Positions 57,121 to 64,000 of a stretch of DNA of 64,000 nucleotides are shown here, piece after piece. Positions within the stretch are counted from its first letter, which is position 1, and each line of letters starts with the position of its first letter. The DNA comes from Halomonas sp. MCCC 1A13316 (GTDB lineage Bacteria; Pseudomonadota; Gammaproteobacteria; Pseudomonadales; Halomonadaceae). Where the stretch lies: NCBI RefSeq assembly GCF_014931605.1, contig NZ_CP053382.1:62001-126000 (forward strand), in the 5' to 3' direction. A program made the translations under genes and the position numbers. The notes beneath the pieces are model-generated. The model worked only from the letters and a program-made list of their open reading frames with translations, was not told where the DNA came from and made no database searches.

Positions 57121-57909
57121 GTGCAAGACTACAAACAGCATGGCATTTCGCATCGACTCGTGTTGGGCATCGGTACCGGCCTTGCGCTGGCCATGAGTGG
57201 ATCGGCCTTCGCTACCGACTGGCCCGCGCCCATCGAGCAACTCGAGCAGCAGGGGCTTACGATCCAGGGCGAATTCGACGCCCCGGGTGGGCTCAAGGGT
57301 TATGCCGGCAGTGCGCGTGGTCAGGCCATTGCGGCCTACCTGACTCCCGATGGCGAGCATGCGCTGGTAGGAACGTTGATCGACGCCCAGGGCCGTGATG
57401 TGTCGGCAGAAGCACTGGAGCAGATCGTCAACGGATCTCAAAACGCCGAGCTCTGGGAAAAGATGGCCGATCATCATTGGATCCGCGATGGCGATCCTGA
57501 CGCCCCGCGAGTGATCTACACCTTCAGCGATCCCAACTGTCCTTATTGTCGCAAGTTCTGGGAGGACGCCCAGCCCTGGATCGAAAGCGGCAAGGTTCAG
57601 GTCCGCCACGTGATGGTGGGAATTCTCATGGCGGACAGTCCCGAGAAGGCTGCCGCCCTGCTCAGCGCTGAGGACCCCGGTGCAGCGGTTGCCGAGCACT
57701 ATCGGACGGGAGCGATGCCGGACGGCGACATTACCGACGAGAGCAAGCAATGGGTCACTGAAAATAATCGACTCATGCGTGACGCGCAGCTCTTCGCCAC
57801 GCCGGTCACGTTTTATCGGGACGGGGAGAACATTCGTCGTGTCAGGGGAGCACCCTCAGCTGAAAAGCTTCAGGAAATGATGGGTGAACTTGTCGAGACA
57901 TCGCAGTAA
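57121..57909 (+). CDS. dsbG: Periplasmic thiol:disulfide isomerase/chaperone DsbG
   Basis: 262 residues. Signal peptide LVLGIGTGLALAMSGSAFA, a DsbC/G-type dimerisation domain (LEQQGLTIQGEFDAPGGLKG), and a thioredoxin fold with active site FSDPNCPYCRKFW and cis-Pro region ATPVTFYRDG. The CPYC centre and sequence fit DsbG, which protects single cysteines from sulfenylation. GTG 57121 has GGAG 9 nt upstream. The frame is also open to ATG 57025, which overlaps the dsbD stop by 4 bp, so the exact start is uncertain. Confidence 0.88.
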   Translation: MQDYKQHGISHRLVLGIGTGLALAMSGSAFATDWPAPIEQLEQQGLTIQGEFDAPGGLKGYAGSARGQAIAAYLTPDGEHALVGTLIDAQGRDVSAEALEQIVNGSQNAELWEKMADHHWIRDGDPDAPRVIYTFSDPNCPYCRKFWEDAQPWIESGKVQVRHVMVGILMADSPEKAAALLSAEDPGAAVAEHYRTGAMPDGDITDESKQWVTENNRLMRDAQLFATPVTFYRDGENIRRVRGAPSAEKLQEMMGELVETSQ

Positions 57910-57934
57910 CGCACTGAAGGGTTAAACAACCGGC

Positions 57935-57966
57935 AGCGCCCTGCCATCTCCGGATGGCGGGGCGCT
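57935..57966. terminator. Shared terminator hairpin between dsbG and ppiA
   Basis: 14-bp stem AGCGCCCTGCCATC/GATGGCGGGGCGCT with loop TCCG, between two converging genes. T-tails are short on both sides. Confidence 0.75.
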
Positions 57967-57991
57967 ATTGCCTTCGCGGGTAGCTAGGTGA

Positions 57992-58561
57992 TCACTGCAG
58001 CTCGGCGCGCTCGATGATTACGGGCTCGCGCGGCACGTCTTGAAACGGGCCGCGGCTGCCGGTGGGCACCCGCTTGATGGCGTCGACCACGTCCATGCCC
58101 TCCACCACACGGCCGAACACCGCGTAGCCCCAGGCCTGGCCGGAGTGGGTGCCCTGGTGGTCGAGGAAGCCGTTGTCGTTGACGTTGATGAAGAACTGCG
58201 CGGTAGCCGAGTGCGGGTCGCCGGTGCGTGCCATGGCCAGGGTGCCGCGCTCGTTGCGCAGGCCATTGTCGGCCTCGTTGGTGATCGGTGAGCGGGTCGG
58301 CTTCTGCTGGAAGTCCTTGTCGAAGCCACCGCCCTGGATCATGAAGCCGTCAATGACGCGATGGAACTGGGTACCGTCGTAGTGGCCTTCCTCCACGTAG
58401 GTGAGGAAGTTCTCGACGCTCTTGGGCGCCTGCTCCTCGAACAGTTCGATGGCGATGGGGCCGTGATTGGTTTGCAGCACCACGTCGGCCGCGTTGGCAT
58501 GAGCGACAACCAGCGGCAGGCTGGCGGCGGCGAGCAGAGAAAGCAGGGTTCGCTTCAGCAC
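57992..58561 (-). CDS. ppiA: Periplasmic peptidyl-prolyl cis-trans isomerase (cyclophilin)
   Basis: 189 residues. Signal peptide [20 protein letters not shown] then cleavage near ANA. Cyclophilin fold: [19 protein letters not shown] (catalytic Arg), [18 protein letters not shown] and [23 protein letters not shown] 58561 is chosen because AGGAGCTCCTCT precedes it and a normal signal peptide begins there. Works on exported proteins; located next to dsb and ccm genes of the same compartment. Confidence 0.9.
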   Translation of the reverse strand: MLKRTLLSLLAAASLPLVVAHANAADVVLQTNHGPIAIELFEEQAPKSVENFLTYVEEGHYDGTQFHRVIDGFMIQGGGFDKDFQQKPTRSPITNEADNGLRNERGTLAMARTGDPHSATAQFFINVNDNGFLDHQGTHSGQAWGYAVFGRVVEGMDVVDAIKRVPTGSRGPFQDVPREPVIIERAELQ

Positions 58562-58902
58562 AGAGGAGCTCCTGAATGTTCGGCGATGAATGTTCGGTAA
58601 TGAATGGCGTGGTGAAAAGGGTGTGCCTAGCTTACGTTCAGTTGCGCTCGCTGTCAGGCTTTCGCCGTGCGATCCCGGGCGTGACATCCGGCCACACCCG
58701 ATTGTTTGACGTGGATCACAACCCGCCTGGGAAAAGAAGTACTGGGTATGGTTTTTTTAAAGCGATAGCCGGACCATGCCTGCATACCGGCCGAGGCAGT
58801 ACCGAATCACCCCACCCAGCTCCGCTTGCCTCGGTCATGAATATTCTTCAGTGACCGGCAGTTCGCCCAGGCGCGGTGCCGGAATGCGGGAGGTGCCGGC
58901 CC
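58562..58902. other. Divergent promoter region ppiA/ccmF
   Basis: About 340 bp without a gene. It contains an FNR/DNR-type site (58706-58719) and a run of T (GGTTTTTTTAAAG near 58748). GGGAGGTG just before ccmF serves as its ribosome binding site. Confidence 0.5.
58706..58719. promoter_or_regulatory. FNR/DNR-like box upstream of ccmF
   Basis: TTGAC-GTGG-ATCAC matches the TTGATN4ATCAA consensus at 8 of 10 positions. It lies 184 bp before the ccmF start and 145 bp before the ppiA start, so it could serve either. Confidence 0.4.
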
Positions 58903-60903
58903 ATGGTGGCGGAACTCGGAAACTTTGCGCTTGTGTTGGCGCTATGCCTGGCGCTGGCCCAGAGCGTCTTGCCGCTGGTGGGTGCCCAGCTAGGCGATGC
59001 CCGCCTGATGCGCACCGCTCGCTTCCTGGCCAGCGGCCAGTTCGTCTTCCTGGCGCTATCGTTTGCCGTGCTGATCTGGGCCTTCGTGGTCAGCGACTTC
59101 ACGGTGCGCTACGTGGCCGGCCACTCGAGCCTGGGCCAGCCGCTGAGCTATCGCATCACCGCCGTGTGGGGCGGCCATGAGGGCTCGCTGCTGCTGTGGG
59201 TGTTCCTGCTGGGAGCGTGGGGTGTTGCCGTGGCGTTGTTCAGCCGGTCGCTGCCTCGCGAGATGCTGGCCCGGGTGCTGGCGGTGCTGGGCATGGTCGG
59301 CGTGGGCTTCATCGCCTTCACTCTATTCACTTCCAACCCCTTCGAGCGGGTCATTCCGGGGCCTGTGGACGGGCGCGGCATGAACCCGCTGCTGCAGGAT
59401 CCGGGCATGATCCTGCACCCGCCGCTGCTCTACATGGGCTACGTGGGGACCGCGGTGATCTTCGCCTTCGCCATCGGCGCGCTGCTCGGGGGCCGGCTCG
59501 ATAGCGCCTGGGCGCGCTGGTCACGGCCCTGGACCACGGTGGCCTGGGTCTTTCTCACCCTGGGCATCGCCGTAGGCGCCTGGTGGGCCTACTACGAGCT
59601 GGGCTGGGGCGGCTGGTGGTTCTGGGACCCGGTGGAGAACGCCTCCTTCCTGCCCTGGCTCACCGCAACGGCGCTGATCCATTCTCTGGCGGTGACCGAG
59701 AAGCGCGGCGGCTTCAAGGTCTGGACCCTGATGCTTGCCATCGTCACCTTTGCGCTGACCGTACTCGGTGCCTTCATCGTCCGCTCCGGCGTTATCACGT
59801 CGGTGCACGCCTTCGCCACCGACCCCGAGCGCGGTGTGTTCCTGCTCGGCATGCTGAGCCTGACCCTGCTCGGTGCGCTGTCGGTCTACGCCTGGCGGGC
59901 ACCGAAGGTAGGGCTCGGCGGTGCCTTCGCCGGGTATTCGCGCGAGTCGCTGCTGCTGGCCAACAATGTGCTGCTGACGGTGGCCTGTGCGGCGGTGTTT
60001 ATCGGCACCCTCTATCCGCTGGCGCTGGATGCCTTCGGCCTGGGCAAGATCTCGGTGGGCCCGCCCTACTTCGATAGCGTCTTCGCCCCGTTGATGCTGC
60101 CGCTGTTGCTGCTTGTCGGCCTCGGCCCGGCGGTAGCCTGGAAGCAGGCGAATCCCAGGGAGACCTTCCGCCAGCTGCGCTGGGCACTCCTGGTCAGTGT
60201 GGTGGCCGGCGGGCTGTGGCCACTCGCGCTCGGTGCCTGGTACCCCATGACCGCGCTTTCACTGATGCTGGCCGTCTGGATCGTGCTGACGGCGCTGCTC
60301 GACGTGCGCAAGCGGTTGGGTTCCGCGCGGCAGCCTTGGCCGACCCGGCTCAGGCGGGTCCTGCGCCCGAGCTTTCTCGGTATGCACCTGGCCCACGTGG
60401 GGCTGGCGCTGGTGGTGGTGGCGATCGCCATGGTCAACACCTACGAGGTCGAGCGAGACGTGCGCCTGGCCCCGGGCGAGAGCGCCTCAGTGGCAGGTTT
60501 CGACTTCACCCTGCAGCGCATGGCGAGCGTGCGTGGTGGCAACTGGGAGGCCGACCAGGCCACCGTCGAGGTGACTCGCGAGGGTCGCCCGGTCGCCCTG
60601 CTGCAGCCACAGCGGCGCTACTACGACACCCACGCTCAGACGCCCATGAACCAAGCCTCGCTGCATCGCGCCGTTACTCGCGACGTCTACGTCTCGCTGG
60701 GTGAGCGGCTGGAGGGCGACGCCTGGAGTTTCCGGCTCTACTACAAGCCCTACATGGTTTGGATGTGGTTCGGCGCCATCCTGCTTGCCCTGGGTGGCCT
60801 GCTGACGGCCGTCGACAAGCGCTATCGCCTGGCCGCCAATCGCTCGTCCCGCATGCAGCGGCAGCCTGCGGCCAGCCACCCCTTGGAGATCGCAAGCCAA
60901 TGA
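58903..60903 (+). CDS. ccmF: Heme lyase CcmF
   Basis: 666 residues, about 15 membrane helices. Attaches heme to apocytochrome c with CcmH. Tryptophan-rich WWD motif in GWGGWWFWDPVENASFLPWL, ITAVWGGHEGSLLLWVFLLG near residue 85, MILHPPLLYMGYVGTAVIFA, and LTVLGAFIVRSGVITSVHAF with conserved His. ATG 58903 follows GGGAGGTG. First gene of ccmFGHI; ccmABCDE are not next to it and must lie elsewhere. Confidence 0.96.
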   Translation: MVAELGNFALVLALCLALAQSVLPLVGAQLGDARLMRTARFLASGQFVFLALSFAVLIWAFVVSDFTVRYVAGHSSLGQPLSYRITAVWGGHEGSLLLWVFLLGAWGVAVALFSRSLPREMLARVLAVLGMVGVGFIAFTLFTSNPFERVIPGPVDGRGMNPLLQDPGMILHPPLLYMGYVGTAVIFAFAIGALLGGRLDSAWARWSRPWTTVAWVFLTLGIAVGAWWAYYELGWGGWWFWDPVENASFLPWLTATALIHSLAVTEKRGGFKVWTLMLAIVTFALTVLGAFIVRSGVITSVHAFATDPERGVFLLGMLSLTLLGALSVYAWRAPKVGLGGAFAGYSRESLLLANNVLLTVACAAVFIGTLYPLALDAFGLGKISVGPPYFDSVFAPLMLPLLLLVGLGPAVAWKQANPRETFRQLRWALLVSVVAGGLWPLALGAWYPMTALSLMLAVWIVLTALLDVRKRLGSARQPWPTRLRRVLRPSFLGMHLAHVGLALVVVAIAMVNTYEVERDVRLAPGESASVAGFDFTLQRMASVRGGNWEADQATVEVTREGRPVALLQPQRRYYDTHAQTPMNQASLHRAVTRDVYVSLGERLEGDAWSFRLYYKPYMVWMWFGAILLALGGLLTAVDKRYRLAANRSSRMQRQPAASHPLEIASQ

Positions 60904-61463
60904 AACTGCGCATGCTGATTACGCTGGCGGCCTCGAGCGCCCTTCTCGGGCTGCTGTTCGTTGGCCTGGGCCTGAACAGCCGCGACCTGCCCTCGCCGCT
61001 GGTGGGCAAGCCGGCACCGCCGTTCACGCTGGAGTCGCTGGAGGATGCCGAGCGTCTTCTTACCGAGCAGGACTTCATCGGCGAGGTAACGCTGGTCAAT
61101 GTCTGGGCCACGTGGTGCAGCACCTGCCGTGCCGAGAAGCCGCTACTGATGGAGCTCGCGCGCGGTGGCATACCGATCCATGCCTTCAACTACCGTGACG
61201 AGCGCGACGCGGCGCTACGCTACCTCAGCGTCAGCGACAATCCCTATCGCACCATCGCCTACGACCCCAAGGGAGACGCCGGCATCGACTGGGGCGTCTA
61301 TGCCACGCCGGAAACCTACGTGCTCGATGCCGAGGGGGTGATCCGCTACAAGCGCATCGGGCCATTGACGCGCCAGTTGCTGCTCGACGAGGTGCTGCCG
61401 CTGGTCGAGACCCTGCGCGCCGAGCAGCGGGCCAGCGAAGTCAGGAGGGTGGCGCAATCATGA
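60900..61463 (+). CDS. ccmG: Thiol:disulfide interchange protein CcmG (DsbE)
   Basis: 187 residues. Membrane-anchored periplasmic thioredoxin (anchor at residues 5-25) that reduces the CXXCH of apocytochrome c or CcmH. Active site LVNVWATWCSTCRAEKPLLM, GVYATPETYVLDAEGVIRYK with the cis-Pro. Start overlaps the ccmF stop (ATGA). The active site CSTC differs from the common CPTC. Confidence 0.94.
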   Translation: MKLRMLITLAASSALLGLLFVGLGLNSRDLPSPLVGKPAPPFTLESLEDAERLLTEQDFIGEVTLVNVWATWCSTCRAEKPLLMELARGGIPIHAFNYRDERDAALRYLSVSDNPYRTIAYDPKGDAGIDWGVYATPETYVLDAEGVIRYKRIGPLTRQLLLDEVLPLVETLRAEQRASEVRRVAQS

Positions 61464-61945
61464 TCCAACGCATGATTTGGTTGTTGCTCGTCTGGCTGCT
61501 GCCCGCAGGGCTTGCCATGGCACTGGCCATCGGCCAGCCACTGGAGTTCGGCAGCGCGGCCCAGCAGCGCCAATACGACACCCTGGTGCGCGAGCTGCGC
61601 TGTACGGTGTGCCAGAGCGAGACCATCCATGAATCCAACGCCGAGCTCGCCGCCGACATGCGTCGCCGGGTCTACGACATGACCCTGGCCGGGCACGACG
61701 CCGAGGCGATCGTCGAATTTCTGGTACAGCGCTACGGCGACTACGTGCGCTATCGGCCGGCGCTGCAGGCCAATACCGCGCTGCTGTGGGCCAGTCCCTT
61801 CCTGTTGCTGCTGGGCGGCGGTCTGATCTGGTGGCGTATCGTCGCGGGTCGTCGGCGCATGGCGCAGTGTCCCGAGTTCAGCGCACGGGAGCGGGCCATG
61901 CTCGATCGACTTCGCCATGGCGATGACGCCGGGAGGCTACGATGA
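61460..61945 (+). CDS. ccmH: Cytochrome c maturation protein CcmH
   Basis: 161 residues. Signal peptide (MIWLLLVWLLPAGLAMALA), redox motif LRCTVCQSETIHESNAELAA, typical RRRVYDMTLAGHDAEAIVEF and FLVQRYGDYVRYRPALQ, then a C-terminal membrane anchor (LLWASPFLLLLGGGLIWWR). Binds apocytochrome c for heme ligation. Overlaps both neighbours by 4 bp. Confidence 0.95.
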   Translation: MIQRMIWLLLVWLLPAGLAMALAIGQPLEFGSAAQQRQYDTLVRELRCTVCQSETIHESNAELAADMRRRVYDMTLAGHDAEAIVEFLVQRYGDYVRYRPALQANTALLWASPFLLLLGGGLIWWRIVAGRRRMAQCPEFSARERAMLDRLRHGDDAGRLR

Positions 61946-62865
61946 ACGGAACATTCCTGCTGCTGGCCTTGGGCCTGTGTCTGGTAGCGCTGGGCTTCGT
62001 GGTCACCCCTCTGCTGCGCGCACCACGCGCGGAGAACCCGTCGCGACGTGCGACCAATCTGGTCGTTCACCGCGACCGCGTGCGCGAACTCGAACAGGAC
62101 ATGACGGCGGGCTTGTTGACCCGTGCCCAGTACGACAACGCCCTGGCCGATCTCGAGCGCGAGCTGCTCGATAGCGGCGCCGTCGACAGCGATGAACCTC
62201 AGGGCAATCAGGGGATTGGCTCGGCGCGCGTGCCGTTGGTGGCCGCCTGGGTCAGTATCGCACTGCTGCCGTTCATGGCCATCGGTCTCTACCTGACGGT
62301 GGGGCATGCGGAAGAAGTCTTCGCCACCCAACTGCCGGCGGGGACTTCGGCATCCGTCCCCGAGACCGAACCGCCCTCCGAAGCCGCCCTGCAGCGTGAG
62401 TTCCAGCACTTGGCGCAGCAGCTGCAGGGGCGCCTGGCGCAGGACCCAACCCACCTTGGGAGCTGGGTACTGCTGGGCCGCACCTTGGTGTTCCTCGACG
62501 ACCTGCCGGCGGCGGAGCGCGCCTTTCGCGAGGCGATGCGCCACGGTGGCGACCAGGACCCCGACCTGCTGACACGCTATGCCGACGTCCTGGCCGAGCG
62601 ACACGGCGGCCTGGCCGGTGAGCCCGAAGGCCTGATCGAGCGCGCCCTGGCGCTCGATCCCGATCACATCCAGGCGCTGTGGCTGGCCGGCACCCTGGCG
62701 CTGCAGCAGAACTCGCCGGACGAAGCGCGAAACCATTGGCAGCGGCTGCTGGTACTGCTGCCGCCGGAATCCCCCGGAGTCGAGGTGATCCGCGGCAATC
62801 TCGGCCAGCTTGACCAGGCCGACGACAGCCTCCCCGGCGGGGCGTCGGCAAGGAGCGAGACATGA
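61942..62865 (+). CDS. ccmI: Cytochrome c maturation protein CcmI
   Basis: 307 residues. Two N-terminal membrane helices (about 3-20 and 95-112) flank a loop with NLVVHRDRVRELEQDMTAGL. A periplasmic TPR domain (about residues 150-290) has LVFLDDLPAAERAFREAMRH and ALDPDHIQALWLAGTLALQQ. Chaperones apocytochrome c to CcmH. Overlaps the following Crp/Fnr gene. Confidence 0.92.
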   Translation: MNGTFLLLALGLCLVALGFVVTPLLRAPRAENPSRRATNLVVHRDRVRELEQDMTAGLLTRAQYDNALADLERELLDSGAVDSDEPQGNQGIGSARVPLVAAWVSIALLPFMAIGLYLTVGHAEEVFATQLPAGTSASVPETEPPSEAALQREFQHLAQQLQGRLAQDPTHLGSWVLLGRTLVFLDDLPAAERAFREAMRHGGDQDPDLLTRYADVLAERHGGLAGEPEGLIERALALDPDHIQALWLAGTLALQQNSPDEARNHWQRLLVLLPPESPGVEVIRGNLGQLDQADDSLPGGASARSET

Positions 62866-63626
62866 TGAAGACATTGAGCCGTGAGGCGCTGCAAGCCGTG
62901 CGCCAGGTACCTCTGTTCGTCGGGCTCGAGGACGAGACCCTGGCGTTGCTCACCGACGGCGCCGTGGAGCGCAGCTACCGTCGCGGCGCGCTGTTGTTCA
63001 GCAAGGGCGAACCGGCGGATCGCTTCTATGTGGTGCTAGGCGGCTGGATCAAGCTGTTCCGCGAGAGCCCCGACGGCAACGAATGCATGGTGGGGCTGTT
63101 CACCCGCGGGGAATCCTTTGCCGAGGCGGCGATGTTCGACCGCCTGGGATTTCCGGTCAACGCCGCGGTGGCCGAGGATGCCCGGCTGCTGGTGTTTCCT
63201 GCCGACCACTTCCTCACCACCCTGGAGCGCAACCACGGCCTGGCGCTCAATATGCTCGCCAACCTCTCCGGCATGCTGCGCTCCTTGGTGCGCCAGCTCG
63301 ACCAGCTCACGCTGCAGCCCACCTACCAGCGCCTGGCGGCCTTCATCGTCTCGCTGTGCCCCGTGGGTGTCGACCAGGCCACCGTCTGCCTGCCCTGCGA
63401 CAAGCTGCTGATCGCCGGCCGGCTGGGCATGAAGCCGGAAAGCTTTTCGCGGGCCATGGCGCGGCTACGCGACGTCGGCGTCAGCTGCGAGCGCAACTGC
63501 GTGCACGTGGAGGACATCGCCGCACTGCGGCGCTTCGCCAACGCCGCCGAGGAAACGTTACTCACTCCTTTGCCAAGCGCGGCGCTGGGTTCGCCGTGTG
63601 CCGCCGCGCCGCGCCCGTGTCGCTAA
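62862..63626 (+). CDS. Crp/Fnr-family regulator, Dnr-like
   Basis: 254 residues. Cyclic-nucleotide-binding-like sensor domain (VPLFVGLEDETLALL, LFSKGEPADRFYVVLGGWIK) and a C-terminal helix-turn-helix AGRLGMKPESFSRAMARLRD, whose E-S-SR arrangement matches FNR/DNR proteins that read TTGAT. There are no N-terminal iron-sulfur cysteines, so it is of the Dnr (nitric-oxide, heme) type rather than Fnr. Start overlaps the ccmI stop, so it is expressed with ccmFGHI. Just downstream is a nirS-like gene with matching boxes. Confidence 0.88.
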   Translation: MMKTLSREALQAVRQVPLFVGLEDETLALLTDGAVERSYRRGALLFSKGEPADRFYVVLGGWIKLFRESPDGNECMVGLFTRGESFAEAAMFDRLGFPVNAAVAEDARLLVFPADHFLTTLERNHGLALNMLANLSGMLRSLVRQLDQLTLQPTYQRLAAFIVSLCPVGVDQATVCLPCDKLLIAGRLGMKPESFSRAMARLRDVGVSCERNCVHVEDIAALRRFANAAEETLLTPLPSAALGSPCAAAPRPCR

Positions 63627-63704
63627 GTCCCGCCCACTAACCGCCCCCTTTGTTCCCCTCTCGATCCGGTCCGCCCAGCGGGCCGTGATTTCTTTTCCTC
63701 TCCT

Positions 63705-63718
63705 CTGACATAAGTCAA
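63705..63718. promoter_or_regulatory. FNR/DNR-like box, distal
   Basis: CTGAC-ATAA-GTCAA, centred 30 bp upstream of the second box. The spacing equals about three helical turns, so both dimers would lie on the same face of DNA. Confidence 0.55.
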
Positions 63719-63734
63719 CTCCTGGATGCATCAA

Positions 63735-63748
63735 TTGACAGTGGTCAA
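63735..63748 (+). promoter_or_regulatory. FNR/DNR box of the nirS-like promoter
   Basis: TTGAC-AGTG-GTCAA, a symmetrical variant of TTGATN4ATCAA. A TACTAA -10 element at 63771-63776 would put the transcription start near 63783, so the box is centred at about -41.5, the class II activator position. Confidence 0.7.
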
Positions 63749-63889
63749 GTGAGGCGGAAAGCAAAATTGCTACTAATGGCGGCAGGTGGGGGGTAGCTCA
63801 AGCTCATGGTCGCTAGCACGCAGAAGAACAGGTCATGCCGGGCACCCGCCAGCCACTACCCGAAGGGGAAACCAAGCGAGGCACGTGTT

Positions 63890-64000
63890 ATGCACAAGAG
63901 AGCTTTGAGCAAGGGGATCTTCGCCCTCAGCTTCCCGCTGGCGGCCATGGTGGGAACCGCCCAGGCCGCGGCACCGGAGCTGTCCGCTGAAGAAATGGAT
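63890..64000 (+). CDS. nirS: Start of cytochrome cd1 nitrite reductase-like gene (cut by window end)
   Basis: Only 37 codons are visible: a signal peptide MHKRALSKGIFALSFPLAAM ending near AQA, then AAPELSAEEMD, which matches the mature N-terminus of NirS just before its cytochrome c domain. The call rests on this short match plus context (Dnr-like regulator, FNR-type boxes, cytochrome c maturation genes). Another exported c-type cytochrome is possible. Confidence 0.6.
   Translation, partial: MHKRALSKGIFALSFPLAAMVGTAQAAAPELSAEEMD

Overview
The window is GC-rich gammaproteobacterial chromosome. Gene content suggests Halomonas or another member of the Halomonadaceae: TRAP transporters, a homogentisate pathway, DUF1127 and DUF6455 proteins, a Gac/Csr-type small RNA pair, cytochrome c maturation and the start of a nirS-like gene. 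The genus is an inference from gene content.

Layout. Positions 1-10000 hold a cut-off chromate transporter, a LuxR-type regulator divergent from a flavin hydroxylase with a small partner protein, small conserved proteins, a decayed MocR gene, two adjacent MFS exporters and two secreted Asp/Arg-rich repeat proteins. Positions 10250-20264 form one catabolic locus. On the minus strand lie an MBL-fold hydrolase, an MhaA/MhaB-like hydroxylase pair, hmgA, a fumarylacetoacetase and maiA. Divergent from them are a DctPQM TRAP transporter and a MarR regulator. Read together, the locus imports an aromatic acid (perhaps 3-hydroxyphenylacetate), hydroxylates it to homogentisate and cleaves it to fumarate and acetoacetate. 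The hydroxylase and its small partner occur a second time at 1951-3865.

Positions 20300-33187 carry IclR/enoyl-CoA hydratase/amino-acid deaminase genes, a MITE-like palindromic element, an Asp/Glu racemase-like protein, an EGG-repeat secreted protein beside a PiuC-type dioxygenase, serA, and xseB-ispA-dxs.

Positions 33190-49060 are the accessory part. An AT-rich two-gene unit resembling phage-exclusion RexAB is broken by an IS30-family element. An IS481-family element, an IS66 scrap and a decayed garR follow. Then comes a tartrate/glycerate operon on the minus strand (tartrate dehydrogenase, glycerate 2-kinase, TAXI-TRAP transporter, enolase, pyruvate kinase) with a divergent LysR. A second identical IS30 copy sits in the signal-peptide region of the TAXI receptor. 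Both IS copies have 3-bp target duplications, and both broken genes can be rejoined exactly in frame.

Positions 49060-64000 return to the core chromosome. Two CsrB/RsmZ-like small RNAs flank a dienelactone hydrolase gene, and the first has a perfect GacA box upstream. Then come a TrhA-type hemolysin III protein, ribA, hemE, a VanZ-like protein, dsbD-dsbG, a cyclophilin, ccmFGHI and a Dnr-like Crp/Fnr regulator. The window ends in the start of a nirS-like gene preceded by two FNR/DNR-type boxes.
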